A stretch of 56,898 bases of DNA from Nitrospinota bacterium (GCA_016217735.1 JACRGQ010000025.1:1-56898); one strand, 5' to 3'; positions 31,551 to 41,261 are shown, counted from the stretch's first letter. Notes: generated from the letters alone by a model not told the origin. Made by a program: numbers and translations.

Positions 31551-32476
31551 GCGGAGGGGGGCGGCAGCCTGTCGACGCGCCAAAGCCCCGCCTGCTGATT
31601 ATCGGCGGGCCCACCGGCGCCGGGAAAAGCGCCATCGCCGCGCGGGTGGCGCAATTGGTGGATGGCGAGATCGTCAGCGCCGATTCGGTGCAGGCGTACC
31701 GCCACTGCGATATCGGCAGCGCCAAACCGGATGCGGAGATGCGCCGCGCCGTGCCGCATCACCTGATAGACGTGGTGGAGCCGGATCAGCCGTTCACCCT
31801 AGCCGATTTCCGCGCCGCCGCCGCCGTTGCCATCGACGGCATTGTGGCGCGCGGCAAAACGCCGATTGTCTGCGGCGGCACCGGGCTTTATATCAAAGCG
31901 CTGCTGGAGGGATTGCATGGCGGTGCGCAGTCTGATCCCGCTCTGCGCCGTGAGTTGCTGGAGACTTCCTTGCCCGTCCTGTACACCCGCCTCGGAAAAC
32001 TTGACCCCGCGCGCGCCACCGCGCTGCACCCCAACGACCGGCACCGCATCGTCCGCGGAATCGAAAACGCGTTGCTGCCGCAAAAAAACGTGCCGCCCCC
32101 GCCCCCCGCGTACGATTTTGTTTTCTTTATCATCACCGCTCCGCGCGGTATCATTTATCAACGGATCGAGGATCGCGTGGACGCGATGCTTGTGCATGGC
32201 CTGTTGGACGAAACCAAGGCGCTGCTCGCGCGGTATGCGGCGGACTGCAAGCCGCTGATGAGCGTCGGCTACCGTCAGGCGGTTCAACACCTGCGCGGCG
32301 AATTGGATGGGGCGGCGCTGGCCGCCGAAATAAAAAAGGCGACGCGCCACTACGCCAAACGGCAGATTACATGGTTTTCCTCCGTGCATGGGGGGATTTG
32401 GGTGAATGCCGATGCGCTGGGAACCGGCGGCGCGGCGGCGTTTATCGCGGATTATTTTTTGGGACGGAAAACATGA
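31478..32476 (+). CDS. miaA: tRNA dimethylallyltransferase
   Basis: 332 aa. Core motifs: P-loop GGPTGAGKSAIAARV, DSVQAYRHCDIGSAKP, PHHLIDVVEPDQPFTLADF, CGGTGLYIKALLEG and SVGYRQAVQHL. It adds a dimethylallyl group to A37 of tRNAs reading UNN codons. The N-terminus is odd: residues 1-25 or so (MHVILNVVKNLFPERDPSPA...) are encoded by a palindromic repeat, and no ATG, GTG or TTG lies in frame between the repeat and the P-loop strand. Translation must start in the repeat (ATG 31478 or GTG 31499) or at a non-standard codon. It overlaps the next gene by 4 nt. Confidence 0.93.
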   Translation: MHVILNVVKNLFPERDPSPAAQDDSGGGRQPVDAPKPRLLIIGGPTGAGKSAIAARVAQLVDGEIVSADSVQAYRHCDIGSAKPDAEMRRAVPHHLIDVVEPDQPFTLADFRAAAAVAIDGIVARGKTPIVCGGTGLYIKALLEGLHGGAQSDPALRRELLETSLPVLYTRLGKLDPARATALHPNDRHRIVRGIENALLPQKNVPPPPPAYDFVFFIITAPRGIIYQRIEDRVDAMLVHGLLDETKALLARYAADCKPLMSVGYRQAVQHLRGELDGAALAAEIKKATRHYAKRQITWFSSVHGGIWVNADALGTGGAAAFIADYFLGRKT

Positions 32477-34794
32477 AACGGTGGGGGATGCTCTTGTTTG
32501 CGGCGATGCTGGCGTTCGCCCCGGCCGCGCGTGCGCAATCGCCGGCCGATACCGAGATGCCGGACTATCAGACGCAGACCCCCGCCGCCGGCGCCCAGGA
32601 AATCCAGGTTTTTCCCGAAGTGGGCGCAACAATCACCGCAAAGCCGTCCAACGGCATACAGCCTCCCTCGTTGGAACAAGCGGGGCGTTTGGCGAAGAAA
32701 AAGGATTTTCCACGGGCAATAGAGACGCTTAACGCCTTGCCGCCCACGGAGGACAGCGCCCAGAAAGCCGCGCGCGCCTATATCCGCGGCTTGGCGCTCA
32801 AGGAACTGCAACAGCCCGCCGAGGCGGCCCCGCTTTTGCGCGAGGCAGCCGCCGATCCGCTCCTGGGGGACTGGGCGCTGTTGAGTGCCATGGAGGCGTA
32901 CGCCGCGGCGGGCCAGCCGGGGCAGGTGATCGCGGCGGCGGACGAGCTATATGCACGGTTTCCCTATTCGCCGCTGGCCGAAGGAACCGCGTTGATGAAG
33001 GCCAAGGCGCTGATGGACACTGGACTGTATGCGAAGGCGGAGATACTCCTCAAAGAGCGGCTTGCAAAGGGGGCGAAGGCGCCCGAACGGGCGTATCAGC
33101 TTTTGGCCCGGTGTTTCGAGGCGGAGGGGAAGATTGTGGACGCCCACGCCGCGTGGGCCGAAATCTGGTTTGGGTATCCGGCGGCGCCATTTGCCGCCGA
33201 CGCCAAAGTTCAGATGGACCGGCTGAAAAGTTCGGGCAAAGGGTTATTCCTGACCGCGTCAGCCGGCAAAAAGCTGGAGCGGGCGGCGGCGTTAATGCAA
33301 AACCGCCTGTACAAGGATGCCGTGGCTTACATCGGAAGCCTTGATAAAGGCAGCTTTACCCCCGGACACCGCGCGGAACTCTATCTGCACTTGGGGCGGG
33401 CGAGGGAGCGGCTGGGGAATAAGGACGACGCGATGGAAGCGTACAACCATGCGGCCCGCGCCGCCGGCCCCAAGCTTCGCGGCGAAGCGCTCTACCGCGC
33501 CGCGCGGATCAGCTGGAACCGCGATGAGAGCGGCAAGACCGCCGAGCTGCTCAACAAAATACTGAAGGAATCCCCCAGCTCGGATGTCGCCGCGCCGGCC
33601 GTTTATATGCTGGGGCGGCTGGACGAAAGCGCCGGCCGCCGCGCGGAGGCGATAAAAAAATTCGAGCGGACGGCGGCGGTTTATCCCTCGTCACCGGCGG
33701 CGGAACTGGCGCTGTGGTATGCCGGCTGGCTCCGCTATATGGACGGTGATTACGCCGGCGCCGAAACGGCGTTTCAGCGGCTGGCGGACCGCGACGAGAA
33801 TTCCGGCGCCGCGCCGATGGCGCTCTACTGGATTATCCGCTCCCGGCAGATGCGGGCGAGTGACTTTTCCGCCCCGCTGGAGCGGCTGCTCAAAAAATAT
33901 CCGCTTTCGTACTATACGTTGCTGACAAATGGTGGCGGCATCAGCTACCGTGTTCCGGTGGAACTTCCGGCGCCGCCCGGCGGCCAGTTCCACGAAACCG
34001 CCGCCGTCCGTATCCGCGAGGGGATGGGCCGCTTCGCCCAAAAGCCGTCCCTTTCCCCCAAAGGAGTTTGGGCTTATGAATCGGCGCTGGCGTGGATGCG
34101 GCTCGGTTTCACCGGCCGCGCGCGCGATCTGTTGGACATCGTGGCGGCCGAGACCCCCTTCCGGCGGGAGACCCGCACCTGGCTGGCGGTTCAGTACCAC
34201 GGCGCGGAGTGCTATCAGTGCGTGTTCCGCGAGGCGGATACCATCCTGAAAGAGAGCGTCGAAAAGGACTATCTCGATTTTCTTTCGCTCCTCATTTTTC
34301 CCGTCGCCCACTGGCGCGCCGTGGCGGACGAGGCCGCCGCAAATAAAATAGACCCGTTTCTTATCCTGTCGGTTATCCGGCAGGAAAGTATTTTCGATCC
34401 GGACATCGTTTCCATCGCCGATGCGCGGGGGCTGATGCAGGTCATCCCGCCGACCGCCGCGCGGATGGCGCGCGAGTTGGGGATTGAGTCCTTTACGGCG
34501 GATCAGCTCCAGATACCGGAGCGGAATATCGCCATCGGCGCCCGCTATCTGGCCGGGCTGGTGAAAAACGAAAAGGGGGATTTGCCGCTGGCGTTGGCCA
34601 CCTATAACGCGGGTCCCAACCCGGTGGCCAAGTGGAAGGGGCGCATCCCGATGGATGACGCCTCGGTCTTCGTTGAAAGAATCCCGTACACCGAAACGCG
34701 GGAATATGTTAAAAAAGTCCTGCGTAATTACGGCTTTTACAAAAAAGTTTATTTGGAGCTGTTGGGCGGCGCGCGGGCGCAAAACCTCCCCTAG
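32473..34794 (+). CDS. soluble lytic murein transglycosylase-like protein with TPR repeats
   Basis: 773 aa from the ATG at 32473, in the ATGA overlap with miaA. A signal peptide (WGMLLFAAMLAFAPAARA) precedes a long helical superhelix of TPR-like repeats (about 60-560) and a C-terminal SLT domain with the catalytic Glu in ILSVIRQESIFDP, then ARGLMQVIPPTAARMA, NIAIGARYLAGLV and ATYNAGPNPV. The layout resembles Slt70: a helical ring with the lysozyme-like domain at the end. It cleaves glycan strands of peptidoglycan in the periplasm. Confidence 0.9.
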   Translation: MKRWGMLLFAAMLAFAPAARAQSPADTEMPDYQTQTPAAGAQEIQVFPEVGATITAKPSNGIQPPSLEQAGRLAKKKDFPRAIETLNALPPTEDSAQKAARAYIRGLALKELQQPAEAAPLLREAAADPLLGDWALLSAMEAYAAAGQPGQVIAAADELYARFPYSPLAEGTALMKAKALMDTGLYAKAEILLKERLAKGAKAPERAYQLLARCFEAEGKIVDAHAAWAEIWFGYPAAPFAADAKVQMDRLKSSGKGLFLTASAGKKLERAAALMQNRLYKDAVAYIGSLDKGSFTPGHRAELYLHLGRARERLGNKDDAMEAYNHAARAAGPKLRGEALYRAARISWNRDESGKTAELLNKILKESPSSDVAAPAVYMLGRLDESAGRRAEAIKKFERTAAVYPSSPAAELALWYAGWLRYMDGDYAGAETAFQRLADRDENSGAAPMALYWIIRSRQMRASDFSAPLERLLKKYPLSYYTLLTNGGGISYRVPVELPAPPGGQFHETAAVRIREGMGRFAQKPSLSPKGVWAYESALAWMRLGFTGRARDLLDIVAAETPFRRETRTWLAVQYHGAECYQCVFREADTILKESVEKDYLDFLSLLIFPVAHWRAVADEAAANKIDPFLILSVIRQESIFDPDIVSIADARGLMQVIPPTAARMARELGIESFTADQLQIPERNIAIGARYLAGLVKNEKGDLPLALATYNAGPNPVAKWKGRIPMDDASVFVERIPYTETREYVKKVLRNYGFYKKVYLELLGGARAQNLP

Positions 34795-34815
34795 CCGCCA
34801 ACCGGAAAGGAAGAT

Positions 34816-36396
34816 ATGTTCGACGCCGTCATACGGAACGCCACCCTTTACGGTCTTGAAGGGAACCGCTCCGCCGCGGCCGATCTCGGCATCAAGGACG
34901 GGCGGATAGCCAAGATAGGCGTGATAGCGGAAAAGGGCGCCGTCGAAATCGACGGCGCCGGCTATTGCGCCCTCCCCGGCTTCGTCGACGTCCATTCGCA
35001 CTCCGACTATTATCTTCTCATCGACCCCGCCGCCGAGGGAAAACTGCGGCAAGGGGTGACCAGCGAGGTGGGGGGAAACTGCGGTTACAGCTCCGCCCCC
35101 ATCGGCGGCGATATCTTCCGTGTGCGGAGCGAAGCGTACAAGGAGCAGTTCGGCCTCACGCTGGATTGGAAGACGTTTGACGAATATTGGCGGCGGCTGG
35201 AAAAGAAAAAAAGTTCCGTGAATTATGCGGGACTCATCGGCTACAACACCCTGCGCGCGTCGGTGCTCGGCAGCAAAGACGTGCCGGCCGCGGGGGAGGG
35301 AAAGGAAACGATGAAGCGGATGATCCGCGAGAACATGGCGCAGGGTGCCGCCGGCATGAGCGTCGGCCTCGTCTATCCCCCCGCCTGCTTCGCCACCAAG
35401 GAAGAGATGGTGGAAATGGTGGGGGAGGTTGCCAAGGCCGGAAAACTCTTCACCACCCACATCCGATCCGAGGGGCCGCGCCTCGTTGAATCCATCGAAG
35501 AGGTGATCGACATCGCCCGCCGCACCGGCGTGAAACTTCAGATATCGCACCTTAAAACCGCCGGCAAGGAAAACTGGCACAAGCTGGATACAGTGTTCAA
35601 TATGATAGAGGCCGCCCGCGCCGACGGGGTGGATATCGAATGCGACCGCTACCCCTACATCGCCAGCAACACCGGCTTGCAGGTGGTGCTGCCCGACTGG
35701 GCGTTCGACGGCGGGCGCGACGGCACCATCGCCTTCCTCAAAGACCCCGCCGCGCGGAACAAGATGCGCGCGGAAATTTTGGCCAATCACCCCGAACCGG
35801 AATACTGGGATACCGTGATGGTGTCGCAGGTGGTCACGCCGAAGAATTACGATATGCAGGGGGTGACCGTCGCGCGGGGAGCCAAAATAACCGGCAAAGA
35901 CCCGGTCGATTTCGTGTTCGACATACTGCTGGAGGAAAAAACCGAGGTGGAGGCGATCTACTTCTGCATGAACGATACAAACATGGACCGCATCCTGACC
36001 AAGGACTACGTGATGGTCGGCTCGGATGCCGGCGCGCGCTCCGTCGGCGGCCCGCTTGGCATCGGGCGGCCGCACCCGCGCACCTTCGGCACCTTTCCGC
36101 GTTTTTTCGCGGAGTACGTTTTCGGGCGGAAGCTCGTGTCGATGGAAGAGGCGGTCATGAAGACCAGCACGATGGCCTGCCGCCGTTTCGGCCTGGCGGG
36201 GCGCGGCGAACTGCGCGAAGGCTATTGGGCCGACATCGTGATGTTCCGCCCGGAGGCAATCGCCGATACCACCACCTACGAAAATCCGCTTTCGTACCCG
36301 AAAGGGGTCGACTATGTATTCGTCAACGGCACGCTCTCCATCAACAAGGGGGAGTATACCGGCGCGCTCGCCGGAAGGGGCCTGAAAATACTTTGA
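34816..36396 (+). CDS. N-acyl-D-amino-acid deacylase (amidohydrolase family)
   Basis: 526 aa, with AAGGAAG upstream. It shows the metal-site motifs of D-aminoacylases: DVHSHSDY (about 57-64), the Cys ligand in VGGNCGYSS, THIRSEG, ISHLKTAGKENW and VGSDAGAR. It has the N-terminal ATLYGL...DLGIKDGRIAKIG strand pair and the C-terminal GYWADIVMFRP pair of urease-like amidohydrolases. It releases D-amino acids from N-acyl forms, or acts on related D-glutamyl compounds. Its place after a murein hydrolase would fit recycling of wall-derived D-amino-acid products, which is inference. Confidence 0.87.
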   Translation: MFDAVIRNATLYGLEGNRSAAADLGIKDGRIAKIGVIAEKGAVEIDGAGYCALPGFVDVHSHSDYYLLIDPAAEGKLRQGVTSEVGGNCGYSSAPIGGDIFRVRSEAYKEQFGLTLDWKTFDEYWRRLEKKKSSVNYAGLIGYNTLRASVLGSKDVPAAGEGKETMKRMIRENMAQGAAGMSVGLVYPPACFATKEEMVEMVGEVAKAGKLFTTHIRSEGPRLVESIEEVIDIARRTGVKLQISHLKTAGKENWHKLDTVFNMIEAARADGVDIECDRYPYIASNTGLQVVLPDWAFDGGRDGTIAFLKDPAARNKMRAEILANHPEPEYWDTVMVSQVVTPKNYDMQGVTVARGAKITGKDPVDFVFDILLEEKTEVEAIYFCMNDTNMDRILTKDYVMVGSDAGARSVGGPLGIGRPHPRTFGTFPRFFAEYVFGRKLVSMEEAVMKTSTMACRRFGLAGRGELREGYWADIVMFRPEAIADTTTYENPLSYPKGVDYVFVNGTLSINKGEYTGALAGRGLKIL

Positions 36397-37298
36397 ACGA
36401 GCAGCGGCTCTACGAAGTAAAACAGGCCACCATCGCCCTGCTGGCGGAACGGTGGGAACAGAACTACCTGCTCAACCGCGGCGCCATCGCCGCCCTCCCC
36501 GGCGTGGCGAAACTCTTCGGGCGCTTCGCGGGTATTCCCGCCGTGCTGGCGGGGGCCGGGCCGTCGCTGGACCGCAACGTCCGCCTGCTGGCGGTGGCGC
36601 GGGGAAAAAGCGTTGTCATCGCCTGCGACGCGGCGCTGAAACCGCTTGCGGCGCTCGGCCTTGTGCCGGATATCGTGGTGAATCTCGATCCGCAGCTCTA
36701 CACGTCCAATTTTTTCGAGGGGGTCGACACAAAAAACATCACCCTCATAGCCCCCACCATTGTCCACCCGTCACTTCGGGAGATGTGGAAAGGCCCGTTC
36801 TTTTTTTACAACAAACATGCGCCCGACATTCCGATATTGGCAAAAATATCCCTCAACCATCCGCAGGTGGGGGCGCTGATACCGGGCGGCTCGGTTCTTT
36901 CCGTGGCGTACGACCTGGCCTTTAAAAGCGGTGCCGACCCGATAGCCTTCATCGGGCAGGACCTCGGCTACCCCGGCGGCAACGCCTATGCCGCCGGCAC
37001 CCACTTCGATTCATTCGAGGCCGAATCGATATTCGACCAACAAGGGGATGTGATCGTGGAGGAGCGCGATCTCTTCGGGCGGGCGCTCAAAACGCAGAAA
37101 TCGATGGCCGTCACCAAACAGTGGTTCGGCTGGGCCTTTGCCACCTGGCAGCCGGAGCGGAAACGGCGCATCTTCAATTGCAGCGAAGCGGGGATATTGA
37201 CCAACTGCCCGCTGATGACGTTCGGGGAGTTCGTGTCGCGTTTTTGCCGCAAAGGGGTGAACGTGGCATGGGGCATCAAAAAAGCCGCCAAAGGGTGA
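36393..37298 (+). CDS. DUF115 / MptE-like (Maf-type) protein
   Basis: 301 aa, TTG start overlapping the aminoacylase stop (TTTGA). The DUF115 core is clear: PAVLAGAGPSLDRNVRLL, IACDAALKPLAALGLVPDIVVNLDPQ and AFIGQDLGYPGGNAYAAGTH. In bacteria this domain occurs in Maf flagellin-glycosylation proteins, which transfer pseudaminic or legionaminic acid; in archaea it occurs in the pterin kinase MptE. This copy is short, close to the core alone. The nonulosonic-type genes at 48.7-56 kb make a glycan role attractive but unproven. Confidence 0.8.
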   Translation: MNEQRLYEVKQATIALLAERWEQNYLLNRGAIAALPGVAKLFGRFAGIPAVLAGAGPSLDRNVRLLAVARGKSVVIACDAALKPLAALGLVPDIVVNLDPQLYTSNFFEGVDTKNITLIAPTIVHPSLREMWKGPFFFYNKHAPDIPILAKISLNHPQVGALIPGGSVLSVAYDLAFKSGADPIAFIGQDLGYPGGNAYAAGTHFDSFEAESIFDQQGDVIVEERDLFGRALKTQKSMAVTKQWFGWAFATWQPERKRRIFNCSEAGILTNCPLMTFGEFVSRFCRKGVNVAWGIKKAAKG

Positions 37299-37319
37299 TC
37301 CACACATCCCATTCTTAAG

Positions 37320-37354
37320 TGGGGTAGGCAATTAGAAACCCCATCCTCTTTTTT
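37320..37354 (+). terminator. terminator after the DUF115 gene
   Basis: Stem TGGGGT (37320-37325) / ACCCCA (37338-37343), 12-nt loop, then a T6 run at 37349-37354. It lies in the 147-nt gap between convergent genes. Confidence 0.6.
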
Positions 37355-37445
37355 ACCGGACACTACTGTGACGCTATAAAATGTCAATCATCGTTTCGGC
37401 TTGTCCGCCTTTGGATTATCCTGCCGATTGAAGCGATATCCAACT

Positions 37446-38456
37446 TTACGCGGTTTTCGCGCGGCGTTGCGCGATAAGGTCGGCCACGGAATAATGCCGG
37501 AGGGCGCACTCGTGTATTTGGCATCCGGCGGCCACCAGTTCCGCCACCAGCATGTTCGTGTTTTCGGCCTTGAGGGTAAGCTCCAGGGCTTCTCCCACGC
37601 GGGCGGCCCTATGCACAAAATCAAGCCGCTTTACCACCTCCAGTGTTTTTTCCGATGGCTCCGCGCGCAAATGGAAATAGTAGGGAAATTCCGCGATGTC
37701 TTTTAACCGCCCCTGATAGGCGGTGCGGCCGCCGTCCAAAATCAGCACATGACCGCACAAGCCGGTTATGAAATCGAAATCGTGGCTTGTTATCAACAGC
37801 AGTTTCCCCTTTTCCGCCATCTCGCGGAAAAGGGCGGACAGTTTTTCCGCCCAAACGACATCCACCCCTTGCGTTGGTTCGTCCAGGACAACCAGCGGGC
37901 GGTCCTGCATGATGACCAGCGCCACCCCCAGCCGCTGCAACATGCCGCGGGAATAATCCCCCACCTTTTTTTCAGCCTCGTCGGCCAAGCCGACTGTATG
38001 TAGCGCGCCCATGATTCGCTGGGTATCGGCGGCGCTGTCGCCATCCCAAAAAAGGCCGAGGTTGTCATGCGCGTTCATATGCGGATGAAATGCGGGGATG
38101 CCGATGAGGCCGCTGATCATGCCCAGCGCGCCCACGGTATCGGTATGCGGGTTTTTGCCGGATACCGTGACGGCGCCGGCGGTGGGGAACGCCAGACCGG
38201 TGATAAGCCGCAACAACGTTGTTTTGCCGGAACCATTTTCCCCCAAAATGCCGAAACAGCTTCCGGGCGAAGCTTCGAATGTCACATCGGCAAGGAGATT
38301 GGCCTGTCCCACCTGTTTGCCCAGGCTCTCCACGCGGATGCCGCTAAAACCGGCCGCGTTCACTTCGGATATGAGCGGATTTCCGATTTTTAATGTCCGG
38401 CCGCGCATGGCCGCCGCCTTGGCAAATGATACGACTTGGTTATCCGGCTCAGTCAT
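37446..38456 (-). CDS. ABC transporter ATPase in the glycan region
   Basis: 336 aa. An N-terminal extension of about 45 residues precedes the ABC domain: Walker A GENGSGKTT, signature DYSRGMLQRLGVAL (degenerate from LSGGQ, as in many ABC-2 exporters), Walker B LVVLDEPTQGVD and switch TSHD. The C-terminal 80 residues are outside the ABC core. It stands alone on the minus strand; the nearest possible partner is the permease at 41262. Substrate unknown. Confidence 0.88.
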   Translation of the reverse strand: MTEPDNQVVSFAKAAAMRGRTLKIGNPLISEVNAAGFSGIRVESLGKQVGQANLLADVTFEASPGSCFGILGENGSGKTTLLRLITGLAFPTAGAVTVSGKNPHTDTVGALGMISGLIGIPAFHPHMNAHDNLGLFWDGDSAADTQRIMGALHTVGLADEAEKKVGDYSRGMLQRLGVALVIMQDRPLVVLDEPTQGVDVVWAEKLSALFREMAEKGKLLLITSHDFDFITGLCGHVLILDGGRTAYQGRLKDIAEFPYYFHLRAEPSEKTLEVVKRLDFVHRAARVGEALELTLKAENTNMLVAELVAAGCQIHECALRHYSVADLIAQRRAKTA

Positions 38457-38732
38457 TCCCCGGTCCGCTACTTTTTATCCGCCGCAAAAGAGCGCCGAAA
38501 GTGGTTTTTGCAAGCCTGTTCGGAGATGGCCCGTGAGCGGAACATGCCCTTGAAAGGGGCGCTCACCGAACGCAGGCGCTTCATTTCCATATGCGTTGAT
38601 AATACCGCAAATATCCCCCGCCCCGAAACCCCAAACGCGCCCATCATGAATAAAGCGAGCTATTCATGGCAAGGGGGTTGCGCTAGAATGAACCGCGGCT
38701 GTAATAAAAACAGGGCGGCGGGAGGAAGCGAA

Positions 38733-39854
38733 TTGAAGCGGGTGATGGTGGTATTCGGTACGCGTCCGGAGGCAATCAAGATGGCCCCGGTGGTCTTGGC
38801 GCTGAAGGCCAGCGGCATGTTTGACGTAAAAGTTTGCATCACCGGCCAGCATCGCGGCATGCTGGATCAGGTGCTCGCCATGTTCGATATCGTCCCCGAT
38901 TATGACCTGAACATAATGAAACCGGGACAGGACCTTACCGACATTACAAGCAACGTCCTTGCCGGCATGCGGGGCGTATATCGCGCATGGCGTCCGGAAT
39001 GGACTTTGGTGCATGGCGACACCACCACAACTTTTTCCGCCAGCCTCGCTTCGTTTTATGAGCGCATACCGGTGGGGCACGTCGAGGCCGGGCTGCGGAC
39101 GCACAACAAATATTCCCCGTGGCCCGAAGAAATCAACCGCCACGTTACCGGCGTGCTTGCCACGCTTCATTTTGCGCCAACCCCCGCCGCGCGGCAAAAC
39201 CTGATTAATGAAGGCATCGCTCCGGCAAACGTGGAAGTAACCGGCAACACGGTGATCGACGCCCTCCTGGGCGCGATAAGAAGACTGAAGGAAAATCCCC
39301 CGCTCATGGAGCAGTTCAAAAAGCGTTTTTCGTTCCTTGATCTTTCCAAAAAGCTGGTATTGGTCACCTGCCACCGGCGTGAGAATTTCGGCGAAGGTTT
39401 TCAGCGCATCTGCACGGCGCTCGCGCGGCTTGCAGGGCGGAGCGATGTGGAAGTGCTCTATCCGGTGCATCTGAACCCCAATGTGCAACAACCGGTGAAT
39501 GAAATGCTGGGTGGCCGCAAGAATGTTCACCTTATGGAACCGCTGGACTACCTTCCCTTTATTTACCTGATGGAACGCTCACATCTCATCATTACCGATT
39601 CCGGCGGTATCCAGGAAGAGGCCCCCTCGCTTGGCAAGCCGGTGTTGGTGATGCGGGATGCCACCGAACGGCCCGAAGCCGTTGATGCCGGCACCGTGCG
39701 GCTTGTGGGCACGGACCCTGATAAAATATTCAACGAAGCCAAAGTTCTTATTGAAAATCAGGACGATTATGAAAGAATGTCACGCCTGCACAATCCCTAT
39801 GGGGACGGATTGGCGTCTGGCCGGATAACAAAGAGGTTGTTGCTTGGAACATAA
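38733..39854 (+). CDS. wecB: UDP-N-acetylglucosamine 2-epimerase (non-hydrolysing)
   Basis: 373 aa from the TTG at 38733, chosen because GGAGG lies 7 nt upstream and the length then matches WecB (about 376). Motifs VVFGTRPEAIKMAPVV, VHGDTTTTF, VGHVEAGLRT, PWPEEINRH, TCHRRENFG and TDSGGIQEEAPSLGKPVLVMRD are all present. It makes UDP-ManNAc from UDP-GlcNAc. It overlaps wecC by 11 nt, so the pair supplies UDP-ManNAcA for a surface glycan. Confidence 0.95.
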   Translation: MKRVMVVFGTRPEAIKMAPVVLALKASGMFDVKVCITGQHRGMLDQVLAMFDIVPDYDLNIMKPGQDLTDITSNVLAGMRGVYRAWRPEWTLVHGDTTTTFSASLASFYERIPVGHVEAGLRTHNKYSPWPEEINRHVTGVLATLHFAPTPAARQNLINEGIAPANVEVTGNTVIDALLGAIRRLKENPPLMEQFKKRFSFLDLSKKLVLVTCHRRENFGEGFQRICTALARLAGRSDVEVLYPVHLNPNVQQPVNEMLGGRKNVHLMEPLDYLPFIYLMERSHLIITDSGGIQEEAPSLGKPVLVMRDATERPEAVDAGTVRLVGTDPDKIFNEAKVLIENQDDYERMSRLHNPYGDGLASGRITKRLLLGT

Positions 39855-41100
39855 GATCAACAAGGTTCAGGTCGTTGGCTTGGGTTACATCGGCCTCCCC
39901 ACCGCGGTTATTATCGCCGACCACGGCATCGACGTTGTGGGGTTGGACGTCAGCCAGCGGATTGTGGATACCATCAATCGCGGTGAAATACACGTCATCG
40001 AGTCGGATATCGAAAAGGCCGCGCACCGGGTAGTGAAGGAAGGGAAACTGCGCGCCACGCTCAGCGCGGAGGACGCGGATGTGTTCATTATCGCGGTGCC
40101 CACGCCGTTTACGGATGGGCACCTGCCGGACGTCACCTTTCTCAAGGCGGCCGTGAAATCAATTGCCCCATCGTTGCGGAAGGGAAACATCGTCATCCTC
40201 GAGTCAACCTTGCCGGTCGGCACCACCAACGACATGTGCGCGTATATGAAGAAACTGCGGCCCGACCTTTCTTTTCCGGACGCCGCCGGGGATCAGGCCG
40301 ACATTCGCGTGGCCCATTGCCCCGAACGGGTGTTGCCGGGCCATGTCATGCGCGAGTTGATCGAGAACGACCGTGTCATCGGCGGGATCAGCGCGGCGTG
40401 CGCCAAAGCGGCGAAGGCGTTTTACGGTATTTTTGTAAAAGGGAAGTGCGTGGTGACCAACGCCCGCACGGCTGAAATGACGAAGCTCACCGAGAATTCG
40501 TACCGCGACGTGAACATCGCGTTTGCCAACGAGCTTTCGATCATTTGCGGGAAGCTGGGCGTTAACGTGTGGGAGCTTATTGAACTGGCGAATCTCCATC
40601 CGCGGGTGAACATCCTGCAACCGGGGCCGGGAGTGGGCGGACATTGTATCGCCGTTGATCCGTGGTTTATCGTGTCATCCGCGCCACAGGAGGCGCGGCT
40701 CATACGCGCCGCCCGCGAAGTAAACGACAGCAAGCCGCTTTACATTATCCAGCAGGTGAAGGTGGCCGCGGCCAAGGTGAAATCGCCGGTTATCGCCTGT
40801 CTTGGCCTTTCGTACAAGGCGGATATCGACGACCTGCGGGAAAGCCCCGCGGTGGATATCGTGAAACATCTCGCCGAGGATGATACCGGTTTCCTTCTGG
40901 TTGTGGAGCCGCATATAAAGGAACTTCCCCGCGCTCTGGCGGATTTAAAAAACATTGAAAAAACGACGTTGGACGACGCCATTGGCCGCGCGCATATTGT
41001 GTTGTTGTTGGTGAACCACAAGGTGTTCATCAACCTTGATCGGGCGAAGCTGGCGGGAAAAACGGTTATCGATACGCGCGGCATCTGGCGCACCGCATAA
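39844..41100 (+). CDS. wecC: UDP-N-acetyl-D-mannosamine dehydrogenase
   Basis: 418 aa, TTG start inside the end of wecB. NAD-binding VVGLGYIGLPTAVIIAD, PTPFTDGHLPD, ESTLPVGTT, the catalytic region ERVLPGH...NDRVIGG, KLTENSYRDVNIAFANEL and the active-site Cys in GPGVGGHCIAVDPWF are present. It oxidises UDP-ManNAc to UDP-ManNAcA with two NAD+. WecBC without an adjacent transferase means the acceptor pathway is encoded elsewhere or among the later genes. Confidence 0.95.
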   Translation: MEHKINKVQVVGLGYIGLPTAVIIADHGIDVVGLDVSQRIVDTINRGEIHVIESDIEKAAHRVVKEGKLRATLSAEDADVFIIAVPTPFTDGHLPDVTFLKAAVKSIAPSLRKGNIVILESTLPVGTTNDMCAYMKKLRPDLSFPDAAGDQADIRVAHCPERVLPGHVMRELIENDRVIGGISAACAKAAKAFYGIFVKGKCVVTNARTAEMTKLTENSYRDVNIAFANELSIICGKLGVNVWELIELANLHPRVNILQPGPGVGGHCIAVDPWFIVSSAPQEARLIRAAREVNDSKPLYIIQQVKVAAAKVKSPVIACLGLSYKADIDDLRESPAVDIVKHLAEDDTGFLLVVEPHIKELPRALADLKNIEKTTLDDAIGRAHIVLLLVNHKVFINLDRAKLAGKTVIDTRGIWRTA

Positions 41101-41225
41101 GGCCGGAGCGCCCGGGAGTTTGCGGTATCATCCAGCGAATGCCGCGGTAAGCCCGCTTTCATGTTTTCCACGGCAATTCGCGCGCTGAAAATCCAGAAAA
41201 AGGCCCGTTGACTCCGCCGCTCCAG

Positions 41226-41231
41226 TATAAT
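41226..41231 (+). promoter_or_regulatory. isolated -10-like box before the ABC permease
   Basis: TATAAT preceded by CCAG, about 31 nt before the ATG at 41262. The only -35-like hexamer (TTGACT, 41207-41212) is 13 nt away, too close, so this is weak. Confidence 0.25.
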
Positions 41232-41261
41232 GGCCGGAACGTTAAATCGTTTAACAGGGAG

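Noticed and set aside
33691-36075. 794-codon minus-strand frame
   Set aside because: It spans two well-recognised plus-strand genes (transglycosylase and D-aminoacylase), so it is a shadow frame despite its length.
41207-41231. Full sigma70 promoter TTGACT...TATAAT before the ABC permease
   Set aside because: The spacer is only about 13 nt, too short for a standard promoter; only the -10 box is listed, with low confidence.
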